A DNA stretch of 64,000 nt from Chryseosolibacter sp036402115 (GCA_036402115.1 DASWTM010000124.1:1-64000); one strand, 5' to 3'. Shown: positions 1 to 9,050, counted from the stretch's first letter. Made by a program: numbers and translations. Notes: a model not told the origin generated them from the sequence alone.

Positions 1-248
1 TCAACAAGAATGCTGCAGCAAAACGCGCCCAGCAAAAAGAAAAGGATATAGCTGGCGAACGCCACAGCTTTAGAATAATCTCCAACCACAAACTCCTCAG
101 CAAAAAATGCAAAGTGTCCGGTTACGTTTGTTGTCAGCGTATTGATCGCGAGTACGCCTGAGATGTTTACAACCCCCGCAACAAAAGATAGCATCGTGGC
201 CAGACGCAGGTTGTGGATAAATGCGCGCGGTTTGCCTTGTCGAAACAT
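1..248 (-). CDS. YoaK/DUF1275 family membrane protein (partial)
   Basis: Only the first 82 codons lie in the window; the gene runs leftward off the edge. The ATG is the complement of 246-248. After a short basic start, a hydrophobic stretch at about residues 16-35 contains SFVAGVVNISGVLA, followed by TTNVTGHFAFFAE and a second membrane segment at about 62-80. This TM1 plus T-x-x-x-G-(H) pattern is typical of the YoaK/DUF1275 family, small integral membrane proteins of about 230 residues with no established function. The truncation comes from the window edge. Nothing nearby indicates its role. Confidence 0.75.
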   Translation of the reverse strand, partial: MFRQGKPRAFIHNLRLATMLSFVAGVVNISGVLAINTLTTNVTGHFAFFAEEFVVGDYSKAVAFASYILFFLLGAFCCSILV

Positions 249-309
249 GAATTTATTTCATTTTGAATTTATGATTCTGCTGGCATAGCTCGTGCCAGCG
301 GTCGACTTG

Positions 310-855
310 TCAGATCACCAGGCTTTTAGGAAAGTAAAACGCATCCTTCGCAAAGTCAGGAACGAGGTGCTCCTTGCCGAACCAATTCTCGATTTTCATT
401 TTCGCCACATGAATAGGTTTGGCTTGGGCACTAGTAAATGCTTCGTATTCGTGCGTAACGTTGCCAAAAAATTTCAGGAAGAATTTCTGCATGGCATTCA
501 TCCGCTCGGCTTCATCGGTAAGTATCGAAATATGTCCGTAGACAATGATGCTCTGGTATTCGCAGCCAAAATCAACGGCTTTTTCAGCGGTATAAAGTTT
601 TCCAGACTTGTAAATGGAGATTGAAGCTTTCTTCCCGTCCGTGATTTGCTCACCTGCATATCCGTGTTTGGAAAAATGAAAGATGATCTCGTGCTCTTTC
701 TCATCGTAGACGAAAAATGCAACGTGGATGAAAGGAAATCCATCCTTTTCTACTGCAATCGAGCACGAAACACTATTCTCCAGAAGTTCTTTTAGAAACG
801 AAGGATCTGGCTTCTCACGATCCTTCCGCCTCACATGATTTGAATAATCAGACAT
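310..855 (-). CDS. Pyridoxamine 5'-phosphate oxidase-like FMN-binding protein
   Basis: This is a 181-residue soluble protein with the split-barrel pattern of the NimA / pyridoxamine 5'-phosphate oxidase-like family. It has an N-terminal helix (about 1-30), then strands around 'SCSIAVEKDGFPFIHVAFFVYD' split by turns, a FHFSKHGYAGEQI segment, and KASISIYKSGKLY leading to 'YQSIIVYGHISIL'. Family members bind FMN or a related flavin as dimers. Those labelled Nim are linked to 5-nitroimidazole reduction, but most have no tested substrate, so no drug-resistance role is claimed. The ATG (complement of 853-855) is the only good start. It appears monocistronic. Confidence 0.75.
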   Translation of the reverse strand: MSDYSNHVRRKDREKPDPSFLKELLENSVSCSIAVEKDGFPFIHVAFFVYDEKEHEIIFHFSKHGYAGEQITDGKKASISIYKSGKLYTAEKAVDFGCEYQSIIVYGHISILTDEAERMNAMQKFFLKFFGNVTHEYEAFTSAQAKPIHVAKMKIENWFGKEHLVPDFAKDAFYFPKSLVI

Positions 856-960
856 CCAGCAAAGCTACTAAATCCCCAACTATAAATTTGGGTCTTTATG
901 AATTGATGCGCTTAGTAAATCTTGACCACGAAGACAGATCTCTTTCCTGTTACGGGTGTC

Positions 961-1157
961 TTTGATATTTGATCATTGATCACTGGATCTTGTCGATGTA
1001 CGTTCACTTCAATAAAAGATTATTATCCACCGCCAAGTCTCCTCTCATTTGATATTTGATCATTGATTTTTGGAATTACCCCCTACACCCCTTCATCGGT
1101 GACAAGTCACCTCCCTTGACTGCTCCATTTGTTATTTGATCATTGATCATTGGAATT
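961..1157. repeat. Three copies of an AT-rich word-like repeat
   Basis: The 350-bp gap between 855 and 1206 holds three near-copies of TTTGATATTTGATCATTGAT, starting at 961, 1048 and 1128 (spacing 87 and 80 bp). Copies 2 and 3 are each preceded by a related CAAGTC(T/A)CCTC block and followed by TTGGAATT, so the real unit is near 80 bp. Each copy contains the palindrome TGATCA. I see no gene and no convincing promoter in this gap. Confidence 0.7.
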
Positions 1158-1205
1158 TTCTCAAGGAAGCTCTCAACCCGATGGAAAACTATCCACCACC
1201 ACCCT

Positions 1206-3614
1206 TCACTCCTTCAGCACCTTCGCTGGATCTGCATTGCTGAGCCACACCGCGTGATAGCTGACGGTCACTAGTGCAATGACCATGGCAACAAGTGGAC
1301 CGACAACAAGCCATTTGATGGATATCTCCGTACGATAAGAGAATGTCGACAACCACAAATCCAAAATCAGCCACGCAGCTGGTAGAGCGATGACGACAGC
1401 AACGACAATTTGTGTTACGAAACTTTTGCAGAACAAGGTGAAGATCTCCCGTGCACTGCCACCAAGTACCTTGCGAATGCTCATCTCCCGGCTGCGCAAA
1501 TGGGCAGCGTAAGTGGCAAGTCCGAACAGTCCAAGACATCCGACAACAATGGCAAGGCCGGAAAAGATCATAGTCACTGCGCTTAGTTTGTCTTCTGCTT
1601 TGTACAGATTTTTGAGGTTGCTATCGATAAAGAAATATTCAAATGGCCAGCCATCGCGCATCGTTTTCCACTTGTCTTGCAGGTGTTGTAGGGTCGATTG
1701 ACGATCTTCAGGACTAATCCGAACTGCGATGTATTTAATGAACACACTGAACGATGCCGGATGCATGACAAGGTCAAGCACCAGTGGACGAACTTGTGAG
1801 TGGCGGGAAGTAAAATTGAAGTCTTTAACTACTCCGATGATCTTATGGTCAGGATTGTCATCGAATTGTTTACCGATAGCTTCTTCGTTTGTTTTCCATC
1901 CCATTGACTTGACAAGCGATTCATTCACAACAAGGCCGGTGCTGTCGTCACGTACGAATTCTTCACTGTAATCGCGACCGGCAAGCAACTTAACATCGAA
2001 TGTTTTGGCAAAGTCGTGCCTGACTTGCAACGCAGGAAACGGTCGAGTCTCCGGCAGTCCTTCAAATTTATAAGAGTACACCTGGTGTTTAGAACCTACG
2101 ATGTCTTCAACAGCTGTGACACCGATGACTCTTCGGTTCGCCAGAAATTCGTCCTTTAATGTTTCGTACTGTGCATTGGTCAATCCGGTTCGCATTACGG
2201 GAATCAGGATCACATTTTCTTTTTCGAAACCGGTCTGGCCGTCACGCAGAAACTTCAGCTGATCGAAAATGACTCCGGTCCCGATGAGAAGGATGATTGA
2301 TAACGCGAATTGAAAGACGACAAGCGTCTGACGAAGGCGGCTTCGTGGATTGTGCTTTGTAGACCTCGATAAGATGGTGACAGGCTGAAGGGAAGACAAA
2401 ACAAACGCAGGATACAGGCCGGCCACCGTTCCCAGGACGATCGGGAATAACAGCCCGCCAATCAACCACACTGGTTGTAGAAACAATAATGCGGAAATAT
2501 TTTTCTCAGCGAGCGCGTTGAACCATGGAAGAAGGCACGTGACAAACACAAAGGCGAGTATGGTCGAGAGTAGTGTAAAGCAAATCGATTCCACCAGGAA
2601 TTGAAGGATGAGTTCTTTACGTTCGCCACCCAAAGTTTTACGCATGCCAACTTCCAATGAGCGCCTTGCCGATCGTGCCGTACTAAGGTTGATAAAGTTG
2701 ATGGCCGCGATGACAATTACAACCAGACCAATGGAGGCAAGAATATAGAGTGTCGTAAGGGAATTATTCGCTGCGATCTCGTAGTCGATGGCTGAATGGA
2801 GATGGATGTCGGTCAGGGGGAACAGTAAAAGCGTAACGCTTTTGTGATAAGCCTCCGGATAATACTTGGTGATGAAAGCCGGGAAATGGTTTTCAATCTT
2901 TTTTCTTGAATCCTCATCTTTCAAAAGCAAAAATGTCCACACCGGATTCCATGACCAGTTGGTGGGATAGTTTCCGCTTGCGTAGAACTCTTTGATGGTT
3001 GTGAATGAAATCAGGAAATCAAACGCAAAATGTGAGTTAGCTGGTGTGTCAGCGATGACTCCGGTGATCAATAGATCCACTCGTTGTTGCAGCTTTAATG
3101 TTTTCCCGACAGGGCTTTCATTGGGGAAGTATTTATCCGCCATCGATCTAGTGATCACAATTGTATTACGATCGCGAAGTGCAGTGCTGCGGTTGCCCTC
3201 AAGTAATTCGAAGTCGAAAACATTGAAGAGTGTAGAGTCGGTGAAATAGACCCGGCTCTCGTTGAAATACTTATCACCATCCTCGGTTGCGAGTGTAAGG
3301 AATGGTGCCTGGAAGTTGAAGAATCGGCAATAGGTTTCGATGTCTCCTTTGTAATCGTTCAATAACGGTTCAAGAATTGGAAACGGAAGACTCGCAGCTT
3401 TTTCCCCCAGGCCGTCACTCTCAAAATTCTGATGAATGCGATAGATGCGATTGGCCTTACCGTGATATCGATCAAAACTCAGTTCATCGAGAACATAAAG
3501 CGTAATAAAGATAAAAGATGCCAGCCCCAACGTTAATCCCGCAATATGGAGGATCGAGTAACCAGCATCTTTGATAGTTGACCGGATGAAAATTCGAATG
3601 AAGCTCTTTAACAT
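1206..3614 (-). CDS. MacB/FtsX-type ABC transporter permease
   Basis: An 802-residue protein built as two halves. Each half has a membrane helix, a periplasmic MacB-PCD-like domain and an FtsX domain: TM1 about 18-40, periplasmic domain about 40-280, FtsX 1 about 285-410, second periplasmic part about 435-660, FtsX 2 about 675-795. The conserved cytoplasmic motif R-S-x-E-(V/M)-(G/S)-(M/I)-RK-(T/V)-LGG occurs in both FtsX domains. Bacteroidota encode many such duplicated permeases, which work with a separate MacB-like ATPase in efflux or envelope mechanotransmission. No ATPase gene is adjacent, so partner and substrate cannot be inferred. A paralogue reads the other way at 5937. The ATG (complement of 3612-3614) gives the expected short cytoplasmic N-terminus. 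Confidence 0.88.
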   Translation of the reverse strand: MLKSFIRIFIRSTIKDAGYSILHIAGLTLGLASFIFITLYVLDELSFDRYHGKANRIYRIHQNFESDGLGEKAASLPFPILEPLLNDYKGDIETYCRFFNFQAPFLTLATEDGDKYFNESRVYFTDSTLFNVFDFELLEGNRSTALRDRNTIVITRSMADKYFPNESPVGKTLKLQQRVDLLITGVIADTPANSHFAFDFLISFTTIKEFYASGNYPTNWSWNPVWTFLLLKDEDSRKKIENHFPAFITKYYPEAYHKSVTLLLFPLTDIHLHSAIDYEIAANNSLTTLYILASIGLVVIVIAAINFINLSTARSARRSLEVGMRKTLGGERKELILQFLVESICFTLLSTILAFVFVTCLLPWFNALAEKNISALLFLQPVWLIGGLLFPIVLGTVAGLYPAFVLSSLQPVTILSRSTKHNPRSRLRQTLVVFQFALSIILLIGTGVIFDQLKFLRDGQTGFEKENVILIPVMRTGLTNAQYETLKDEFLANRRVIGVTAVEDIVGSKHQVYSYKFEGLPETRPFPALQVRHDFAKTFDVKLLAGRDYSEEFVRDDSTGLVVNESLVKSMGWKTNEEAIGKQFDDNPDHKIIGVVKDFNFTSRHSQVRPLVLDLVMHPASFSVFIKYIAVRISPEDRQSTLQHLQDKWKTMRDGWPFEYFFIDSNLKNLYKAEDKLSAVTMIFSGLAIVVGCLGLFGLATYAAHLRSREMSIRKVLGGSAREIFTLFCKSFVTQIVVAVVIALPAAWLILDLWLSTFSYRTEISIKWLVVGPLVAMVIALVTVSYHAVWLSNADPAKVLKE

Positions 3615-3750
3615 GATGCGTCAGTTTCATGAATAGACTCATTCGTTTGGAAACAAAAAACAGAAATGTGGATAAGTGGCGTGGGGAGGGACTGCGAGGT
3701 ATAAAAGACCGTCCAACGTTACAGGGTTATTTCACATCAAGAATGAAGGA

Positions 3751-3818
3751 CCAAAAACCAAAAAACAAAATCGTTGAAGCGTTGATGGCTCCCTTGATTT
3801 TTGTCTTTTGGTTATTGG
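3751..3818. repeat. Imperfect inverted repeat, 20-bp arms
   Basis: Arms at 3751-3770 and 3799-3818 are complementary at 18 of 20 positions (CCAAAAACC.. against ..GGTTATTGG), with a 28-bp loop. It lies between the divergent permease start at 3614 and the 3' end of the metal-binding gene at 3867. The T-rich right arm could help end leftward transcription of 3867-4127, but this is weak. It resembles other word-like repeats in this window (961, 29046, 41607). Confidence 0.5.
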
Positions 3819-3866
3819 AGTTTTAATTCACACGCTAACCTTCATCCAGCCGAGGATGTAAGCCCT

Positions 3867-4127
3867 CTACGCTACCCCCTCATCACTCGATTCCCTCTGC
3901 CCAGCCGTTGGTCTTTCACCGACAAACTTGTATCCAACACCGTTCACGGCACTTTTGATTTTATCAATGGTGACTTTAGCGGGATCGTATTCCACCGTCA
4001 CCGTAGATTCTTTGAAGTCTGCTTTGGAAGAAGCAACACCTTCCAGGTTGCCAACGACTCTTGAAACAGTGCGCTCACAACCGGAGCAAGTCATTCCTTC
4101 CACGAGATATGATTCTTTCTTTGTCAT
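3867..4127 (-). CDS. Heavy-metal-associated (HMA) domain protein, CopZ-like
   Basis: An 86-residue protein consisting of one HMA domain. The GMTCSGCERTV motif (Cys pair at residues 14 and 17) is the soft-metal site that binds Cu(I) in CopZ/Atx1-type chaperones. The usual beta-alpha-beta-beta-alpha-beta pattern follows and ends in a short charged tail. It is soluble with no signal peptide. It lies 14 bp downstream of the His-rich envelope protein gene on the same strand, so the two are probably co-transcribed. Copper is the most likely metal, but other thiophilic metals are possible. No P-type ATPase is in view. Confidence 0.82.
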   Translation of the reverse strand: MTKKESYLVEGMTCSGCERTVSRVVGNLEGVASSKADFKESTVTVEYDPAKVTIDKIKSAVNGVGYKFVGERPTAGQRESSDEGVA

Positions 4128-4141
4128 AGCGATATAGATAG

Positions 4142-5509
4142 TTAATTGTTTGTGTTCATTAATGTCGGGCTTATCCGAAGATAAACCTCAAGGGATTTTG
4201 GAGAATTTCCATATTCGGCATCGAGTCTGCTATCGGCCGAATAGATTGAGCCTTGTGCGCCAATGGCAAAGTTTGTGTTCCATTGTCTGAAGATGGTGTA
4301 GTTCAATCCCAGGGTCAGCGCATTAATCTTGAATAGCTCGTGGTCTTCAAATCCTTCGAGTAATAATTCACTCGCAGACTTTTCAATATTCTCAAATCGT
4401 CCATAGACGGCAAAGCGGTCCAGTTGCAGGTTTGATTCAAGCGTGAACGAGTGCTCGCGGTGGTTTGGACCGCTGTCGTTATAACCCCAGACGAATGCTG
4501 ACGTCAGCGAACGGTTATCGCCTGTCAGTGGTAAAGCGTGCAGTAGCGAGGCCGTTGTACGACTTACGTCTTCATCAGGCTCAATCGCCTCAGGGCTCTT
4601 GATGAATGCCCGCGACACTTGGGCGGATAACGTCTTTGCTGGACTAACGGTCAGCCTATATGAATACGAGTCGAACGTGGGCTTGTCGAGGCCATAGCGT
4701 GCTTCACCGGGTTCTCGTCCCGTAAACACCGACCCATCCAGTTTGAAGATCTTATAACGGAAACCGAGAGTCGCAACTCCAAAGGTAATGTGCGTTGCGT
4801 CTTGCCAGTGGTGACCTAAGGGCGAATCGAGATTGTTGAGACTGGAGGGACGATGCATGAACGCTACCGGCCCGAGGGCTGGTTCACCAGGATAGCCGAG
4901 GTATACAAAGGCGTCAACGTCCTTCGTGAAAGATTGTGTGTATGCAACAGACAATTCCGAAAATAAATTGTGCGGATGCTGGCGGTCTACAAGCGGCTTG
5001 CCTTCGAATGTTTCGCCAGTTTGGAACAGGAGTGGATAGCCATCGCCTCCGAACAGCGGATCAAGCGAAAACATGGTGTTGAAATGAAACAATCCGCGTT
5101 GCCCGACTCTCCGTTGGCCCATCGCCATGAACCAGTTTGGAGCATCCACTTTAGAATCACCTCGCGAGCCTTTATTTTCGATGTCCTGATTATTGTAACG
5201 GATGAAAATGTTTCCATGAATCATGTACATCCACTTCTTTGAATGCAGCATGTAGCCATACATGGGCGAGGCGTCCGGAAGCCATCCCGTTCCTGAGCCA
5301 TTGCGGTTCATCGGCAGATTCAGCGAGTATGCATGCGACATCGGTGGCATTTGCGTTGAATCCATAGCATGTGATTCGCTGTTGTGCTGTGTGTGCGGAT
5401 CACTCGCGACTTGGGCAGTGTCCTTCTTCTCCTGGTGATGCTCGTGCTGAGCCATCGTGGTGAAGCCAGTGACAACAAGCGTTATTAATAGAACAAATTT
5501 CGTCTTCAT
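4142..5509 (-). CDS. His/Met-rich envelope protein of a putative metal-handling pair
   Basis: A 455-residue exported protein. I chose the internal ATG (complement of 5507-5509) because it starts a clean signal peptide, MKTKFVLLITLVV...TMA; the longer frame begins 13 codons upstream without one. The mature N-terminus (about residues 21-55) is rich in His and Met (QHEHHQEKK, HTQHNSESHAMDS, MPPMSHAYS), as in periplasmic copper-binding segments. The rest has alternating beta-strand character, many Gly/Tyr/Phe residues and an amphipathic C-terminal strand, suggesting an outer-membrane barrel. I do not recognise a named family with certainty. Its partner at 3867 is a CopZ-like protein, which supports a role in copper or similar metal handling. 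Confidence 0.65.
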   Translation of the reverse strand: MKTKFVLLITLVVTGFTTMAQHEHHQEKKDTAQVASDPHTQHNSESHAMDSTQMPPMSHAYSLNLPMNRNGSGTGWLPDASPMYGYMLHSKKWMYMIHGNIFIRYNNQDIENKGSRGDSKVDAPNWFMAMGQRRVGQRGLFHFNTMFSLDPLFGGDGYPLLFQTGETFEGKPLVDRQHPHNLFSELSVAYTQSFTKDVDAFVYLGYPGEPALGPVAFMHRPSSLNNLDSPLGHHWQDATHITFGVATLGFRYKIFKLDGSVFTGREPGEARYGLDKPTFDSYSYRLTVSPAKTLSAQVSRAFIKSPEAIEPDEDVSRTTASLLHALPLTGDNRSLTSAFVWGYNDSGPNHREHSFTLESNLQLDRFAVYGRFENIEKSASELLLEGFEDHELFKINALTLGLNYTIFRQWNTNFAIGAQGSIYSADSRLDAEYGNSPKSLEVYLRISPTLMNTNN

Positions 5510-5936
5510 GATGCGAGAGTTAAAAAGTTCGGCAGCCTTTCCCCGCACCGGCCGATGCAGTTTGCTGCGCGATTCATTTCTAAGGCAATTAACTGCCTGC
5601 GGGTCTACTTCGTTTTATACTTAAGGAAGGATGTGTTACAAGATTTTATGATAAAGCATGTTCCAGCGGAGTCAGGCTCGTTTTCGACTATTTTATCTGG
5701 CCGGTAACCAGGATAAGAGCGTCAAAATTGCCTCAATCGGCCCATTCCCGTACGCCTGCTTTTGACGTATTGCTGTGGAAATTGAAGGGTGTGTTCGCTG
5801 TCCATTTCCGGTTAAAGTGTCCCACAGACGCACACTGAAAGTGCAACGAAACGCGTTTAACAGCCCTATTTGCGTGTAGGGAGGCAGTGGCACCTTTCTT
5901 GCAAAAGCACGCGTGAAAATTCACTAAGCCTCGACT
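5510..5936. other. Divergent intergenic region, no gene seen
   Basis: These 427 bp separate the leftward metal-handling pair from the rightward permease and must hold both promoters. Short reading frames here look like chance frames. I could not pick out a clear TTG...TAnnTTTG promoter or a strong dyad. Confidence 0.4.
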
Positions 5937-8384
5937 ATGTTCAAGAATTATCTCAAGATCGCCTGGAGGAATCTCTTCCAAAGCAAAAGTTTTACATCGA
6001 TCAACATCGTTGGTTTATCCATCGGGATGACATGCTGCCTTATCATCTTTCAGTATGTTGCCTTTGAGTCTAGCTTCGATGAATTTCATACGAAGGGCGA
6101 CCGCATCTACCGCGTACTTCAGGCGTGGGCCCGCGGTTCAGACGAGATGGGTATGGGCCATGCGTACACAGCGCAGTCACTGGCACCTGCGTTGAAAGAC
6201 GGTATGCCCGAAATTGCGAATATAACGCGTTTGCATTCGGAAGATGCTATTGTAACAAACGCTGCGCAGCCGGATAAGATTTTTGAGGAGAGCACAATCC
6301 TTTATGCTGATCCCGATTTTATGAAAATGTTCTCGTTTGAAATGCTCAGTGGGAACATCGCCAAGGCGCTGCAGCCCGGCAATGTGATCATTTCGCAAGC
6401 TGCTGCCCGGAAATATTTTGGCGATAAAAATCCGGAAGGTGAAATTTTACAGATCGTAGGGATGATCGAGAAGAGCTACACCGTTACCGGAGTCTTTAAA
6501 GACGTCCCTCCAAACTCGCACCTGCAGTTCACGATGTTGTTGCCCATGCAGGATCTGCTTGCAGGCCCCGACTATAGCACAGAACCCGAGGGAGGCTGGA
6601 GCTGGAACAATTTTACCACTTACCTGGAAGTTCAACCCAATGCCGATGTGAAAGCGGTTGAGTCAAAGATGACGGCAGTTCTTTTAAAGCATCGCGGAGA
6701 AATCTTCAAACAGCAAGGTGGTAATGCAGCGCTTCACGCGCAGCCATTGTCGGATATTCACCTCAACGCGGAAATTTTTGGCGCGGGAAGCATTGTTGCC
6801 GGAAATTATAAGACGTTGTACTTTTTCCTAGTGATCGGACTCGTGACATTGGTAATTGCTCTCGTTAATTATATTAACCTGGCGACAGCCCGTGCACTGA
6901 ATCGCTCGCGTGAAGTCGGTGTGCGAAAAGTTGTTGGCGCAAATCGTGAACAACTCATTATCCAGTTTTTGTATGAATCAGCCTTCACCAATATTTCTGC
7001 AGTTGTCATTGCGCTCGCTTTGACTGCAGCACTTTTACCGAGTGTGAATAACATTGCAGAAACCCAACTTGAGATAAAGCAATGGATGGATGTGCGATTC
7101 CTCGCGTTGCTGGGAGGAACGATTGTGGCCGGCACACTGCTTGCCGGACTTTATCCTGCATTTGTCTTGTCTTCATTTCGTCCCGCCTCTGTGCTCAAGG
7201 GCCGGACCGCGTACCTCGCCTCTCATCTTTGGTTGCGCAAAGGATTGGTAGTAGTTCAGTTCACGGCATGTATCGTGCTGATAGCCGGTACCGCCATCGT
7301 TTACAATCAGCTCACGTACATGCGCAACATCGATCTCGGACTCGACCTCGAGAAAGTGGTCGCAGTGGAAGGGCCGCGTTTTCTCAATGAAGGAGTTGAT
7401 CGACCAGCGGTGATGCGGACGTTTGTGAATGAACTCAAAAAAATCACTGGTGTACAAAACGTGGCCATATCATCATCTCTTCCCGGAAAAGGTTTTAACT
7501 GGAACGGAGCTGCCATTCGCAAGGCAACGGATGATCCCGCAAAATCTTTGCAAGGTGTAGCAACGTACATTGACTCAACCTTTGCGCAGCTCTATGGATT
7601 GCAGTTAGTGGCTGGCAAAGAGTTCAAACAGCTGACATCAAACGATGATGAAGAGGGAGCTCCGTGGGCAGTGATGATCAACGAGACAACAGCGAAAAAC
7701 CTCGGATATGAAAATGTTGCCGATGCGGTTGACGAATCATTGAACATCGGAGGAGAGCCTGCAACCGTGGTTGGTGTTTACAAGGATTTCAATTGGTCAT
7801 CGGCCCACCAGGCGCAGCAAAATGTTATCTTCGGAAGGACCTCTGCCGGAAGCCAGGTGTCAATTAAACTCGCCACGGAAAATTATGCCGATGTGCTGGC
7901 CAAAGTGCAATCAACTTATAGCTCGCTATTCCCCGGAAATGTTTTTAGTTACAGCTTTGTCGATGAGGTGTTCGACATGCAGTATCGGAATGATCAACGC
8001 TTCGCTAAGCTGTTTACAATCTTTGCGGGCATGGCAATATTCATTGCTTGTCTCGGCTTATTTGGCCTCGTTGCATTCACAGCGCAACAACGCACAAAAG
8101 AGATTGGCATGCGGAAAGTGCTGGGTGCCAGTGTTTCGAGCATTGTCGGTCTGCTCAGTAAGGATTTTCTAACCCTGGTCGTTATTGGATTCGTGTTAGC
8201 CGTACCGTTGACGATTTACATAATGAATCAGTGGCTTGCCAATTTCGCCTACCGCACAGAATTAAGTATCGGTATTTTTGCATTGTCAGGATGTGTGGCG
8301 ATCGTCATTGCTATCGTAACAGTCAGCTGGCAATCGTTCCGCGCTGCAACGGCTAATCCAGTGAAAAGTCTTCGAAGTGAATAG
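5937..8384 (+). CDS. MacB/FtsX-type ABC transporter permease
   Basis: An 815-residue paralogue of the 1206-3614 product with the same two-half layout: TM1 about 20-42, periplasmic domain about 45-285, FtsX 1 about 288-410, second periplasmic domain about 435-680, FtsX 2 about 695-810. The cytoplasmic loops carry R-S-R-E-V-G-V-RK-V-VG and R-T-K-E-I-G-M-RK-VLG, the usual coupling segments for a MacB-type ATPase. As with the paralogue there is no ATPase gene nearby. The ATG at 5937 gives MFKNYLKIAWRNL, the common start of this Bacteroidota subfamily. It is monocistronic; the cupin gene converges from the right. Confidence 0.88.
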   Translation: MFKNYLKIAWRNLFQSKSFTSINIVGLSIGMTCCLIIFQYVAFESSFDEFHTKGDRIYRVLQAWARGSDEMGMGHAYTAQSLAPALKDGMPEIANITRLHSEDAIVTNAAQPDKIFEESTILYADPDFMKMFSFEMLSGNIAKALQPGNVIISQAAARKYFGDKNPEGEILQIVGMIEKSYTVTGVFKDVPPNSHLQFTMLLPMQDLLAGPDYSTEPEGGWSWNNFTTYLEVQPNADVKAVESKMTAVLLKHRGEIFKQQGGNAALHAQPLSDIHLNAEIFGAGSIVAGNYKTLYFFLVIGLVTLVIALVNYINLATARALNRSREVGVRKVVGANREQLIIQFLYESAFTNISAVVIALALTAALLPSVNNIAETQLEIKQWMDVRFLALLGGTIVAGTLLAGLYPAFVLSSFRPASVLKGRTAYLASHLWLRKGLVVVQFTACIVLIAGTAIVYNQLTYMRNIDLGLDLEKVVAVEGPRFLNEGVDRPAVMRTFVNELKKITGVQNVAISSSLPGKGFNWNGAAIRKATDDPAKSLQGVATYIDSTFAQLYGLQLVAGKEFKQLTSNDDEEGAPWAVMINETTAKNLGYENVADAVDESLNIGGEPATVVGVYKDFNWSSAHQAQQNVIFGRTSAGSQVSIKLATENYADVLAKVQSTYSSLFPGNVFSYSFVDEVFDMQYRNDQRFAKLFTIFAGMAIFIACLGLFGLVAFTAQQRTKEIGMRKVLGASVSSIVGLLSKDFLTLVVIGFVLAVPLTIYIMNQWLANFAYRTELSIGIFALSGCVAIVIAIVTVSWQSFRAATANPVKSLRSE

Positions 8385-8392
8385 GAGAGGAA

Positions 8393-8437
8393 AAGGTTAC
8401 GGACAAATTATCGTCTATACTGCGCGTCCGTAACCTT
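8393..8437. terminator. Perfect 12-bp inverted repeat between convergent genes
   Basis: AAGGTTACGGAC (8393-8404) pairs perfectly with GTCCGTAACCTT (8426-8437) across a 21-bp loop. It lies between the permease stop (8384) and the cupin gene and extends into the last cupin codons. There is no long T-run on either side (TTTTCC on the leftward transcript), so it may be a weak bidirectional terminator or a 3'-end stabilising hairpin. Confidence 0.5.
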
Positions 8438-8803
8438 CTCCATCCAGTCAACCACTTTGCCGTTAAGTTGTTCCTGTATGGCGATATGTGTCATCGCGAT
8501 GGCAGGAGAAGCGCCATGCCAATGTTTTTCGTTGGCAGTAAACCAAACGACATCGCCCGGGTAAACTTCTTCCACGGCTCCTCCTTCTTTTTGTACCCAA
8601 CCGACTCCTGAAACAATGATAAGTGTTTGGCCTAGTGGATGCGTGTGCCAGGCAGTTCGTGCGCCCGGCTCAAATGTGACCATGGCGGAAGCTGCCCGTC
8701 TTTGCTCATTGGGTTGAAACAGCGGATCGATGCGAACGGATCCGGTGAACCAATCGTCCGGACCTTTGCCGGATGGCTGCGAACCTACTCGTGTTATTTC
8801 CAT
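8408..8803 (-). CDS. Cupin-domain protein (hydroxynitrile-lyase-like group)
   Basis: A 131-residue single-domain cupin. Motif 1 is G-A-R-T-A-W-H-T-H-P-L-G-Q at about residues 47-59, with the paired histidines and Gln expected for metal binding. Motif 2 is P-G-D-V-V-W-F plus H-W-H-G at about 81-97. This pattern, with W-H-x-H and a C-terminal H-W-H-G, is shared by small bacterial cupins including (R)-selective hydroxynitrile lyases and carboxymuconolactone-type partners. Most have no known substrate. It is cytosolic and monocistronic, convergent with the permease gene. The 3' codons overlap a hairpin. Confidence 0.8.
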   Translation of the reverse strand: MEITRVGSQPSGKGPDDWFTGSVRIDPLFQPNEQRRAASAMVTFEPGARTAWHTHPLGQTLIIVSGVGWVQKEGGAVEEVYPGDVVWFTANEKHWHGASPAIAMTHIAIQEQLNGKVVDWMEKVTDAQYRR

Positions 8804-8885
8804 ATGCGTGAATTGCTAGCACTACTTGTAAAAAACGCTGCCGAAAAACTTTCGCATTCAATATATACATTTAATTTCAGTCGAC

Positions 8886-8926
8886 TGTGGACCGTGGACT
8901 TGCCGCATAAGAGTCTACGGTCGACA
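8886..8926. repeat. Inverted repeat with 15-bp arms
   Basis: TGTGGACCGTGGACT (8886-8900) pairs with AGTCTACGGTCGACA (8912-8926), 13 of 15 positions, across an 11-bp loop. It lies in the 247-bp gap between the cupin start and the DUF2200 gene. There is no T-run, so it is not an obvious terminator. It resembles the GTCGACTGT-type word repeats common between genes in this phylum. Confidence 0.5.
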
Positions 8927-9050
8927 GACAACAGACCACTGATGGGTTATCAGCCAATAGTGAGATTTAACTATGGGTGCCGAGTGATGTTGCCGGGAGT
9001 AAAAAAACGGCTATTTTAGGAAACCAAATTATCTATAATTTTCGGATCAA

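Noticed and set aside
310..855. NimA nitroimidazole-resistance annotation for the FMN-binding protein
   Set aside because: Only general split-barrel similarity is visible; most homologues with this pattern have no link to drug reduction.
8639..9019. Rightward 126-codon frame over the cupin start and the 8886 hairpin
   Set aside because: It overlaps the well-supported cupin gene on the other strand and its translation has no domain-like character.
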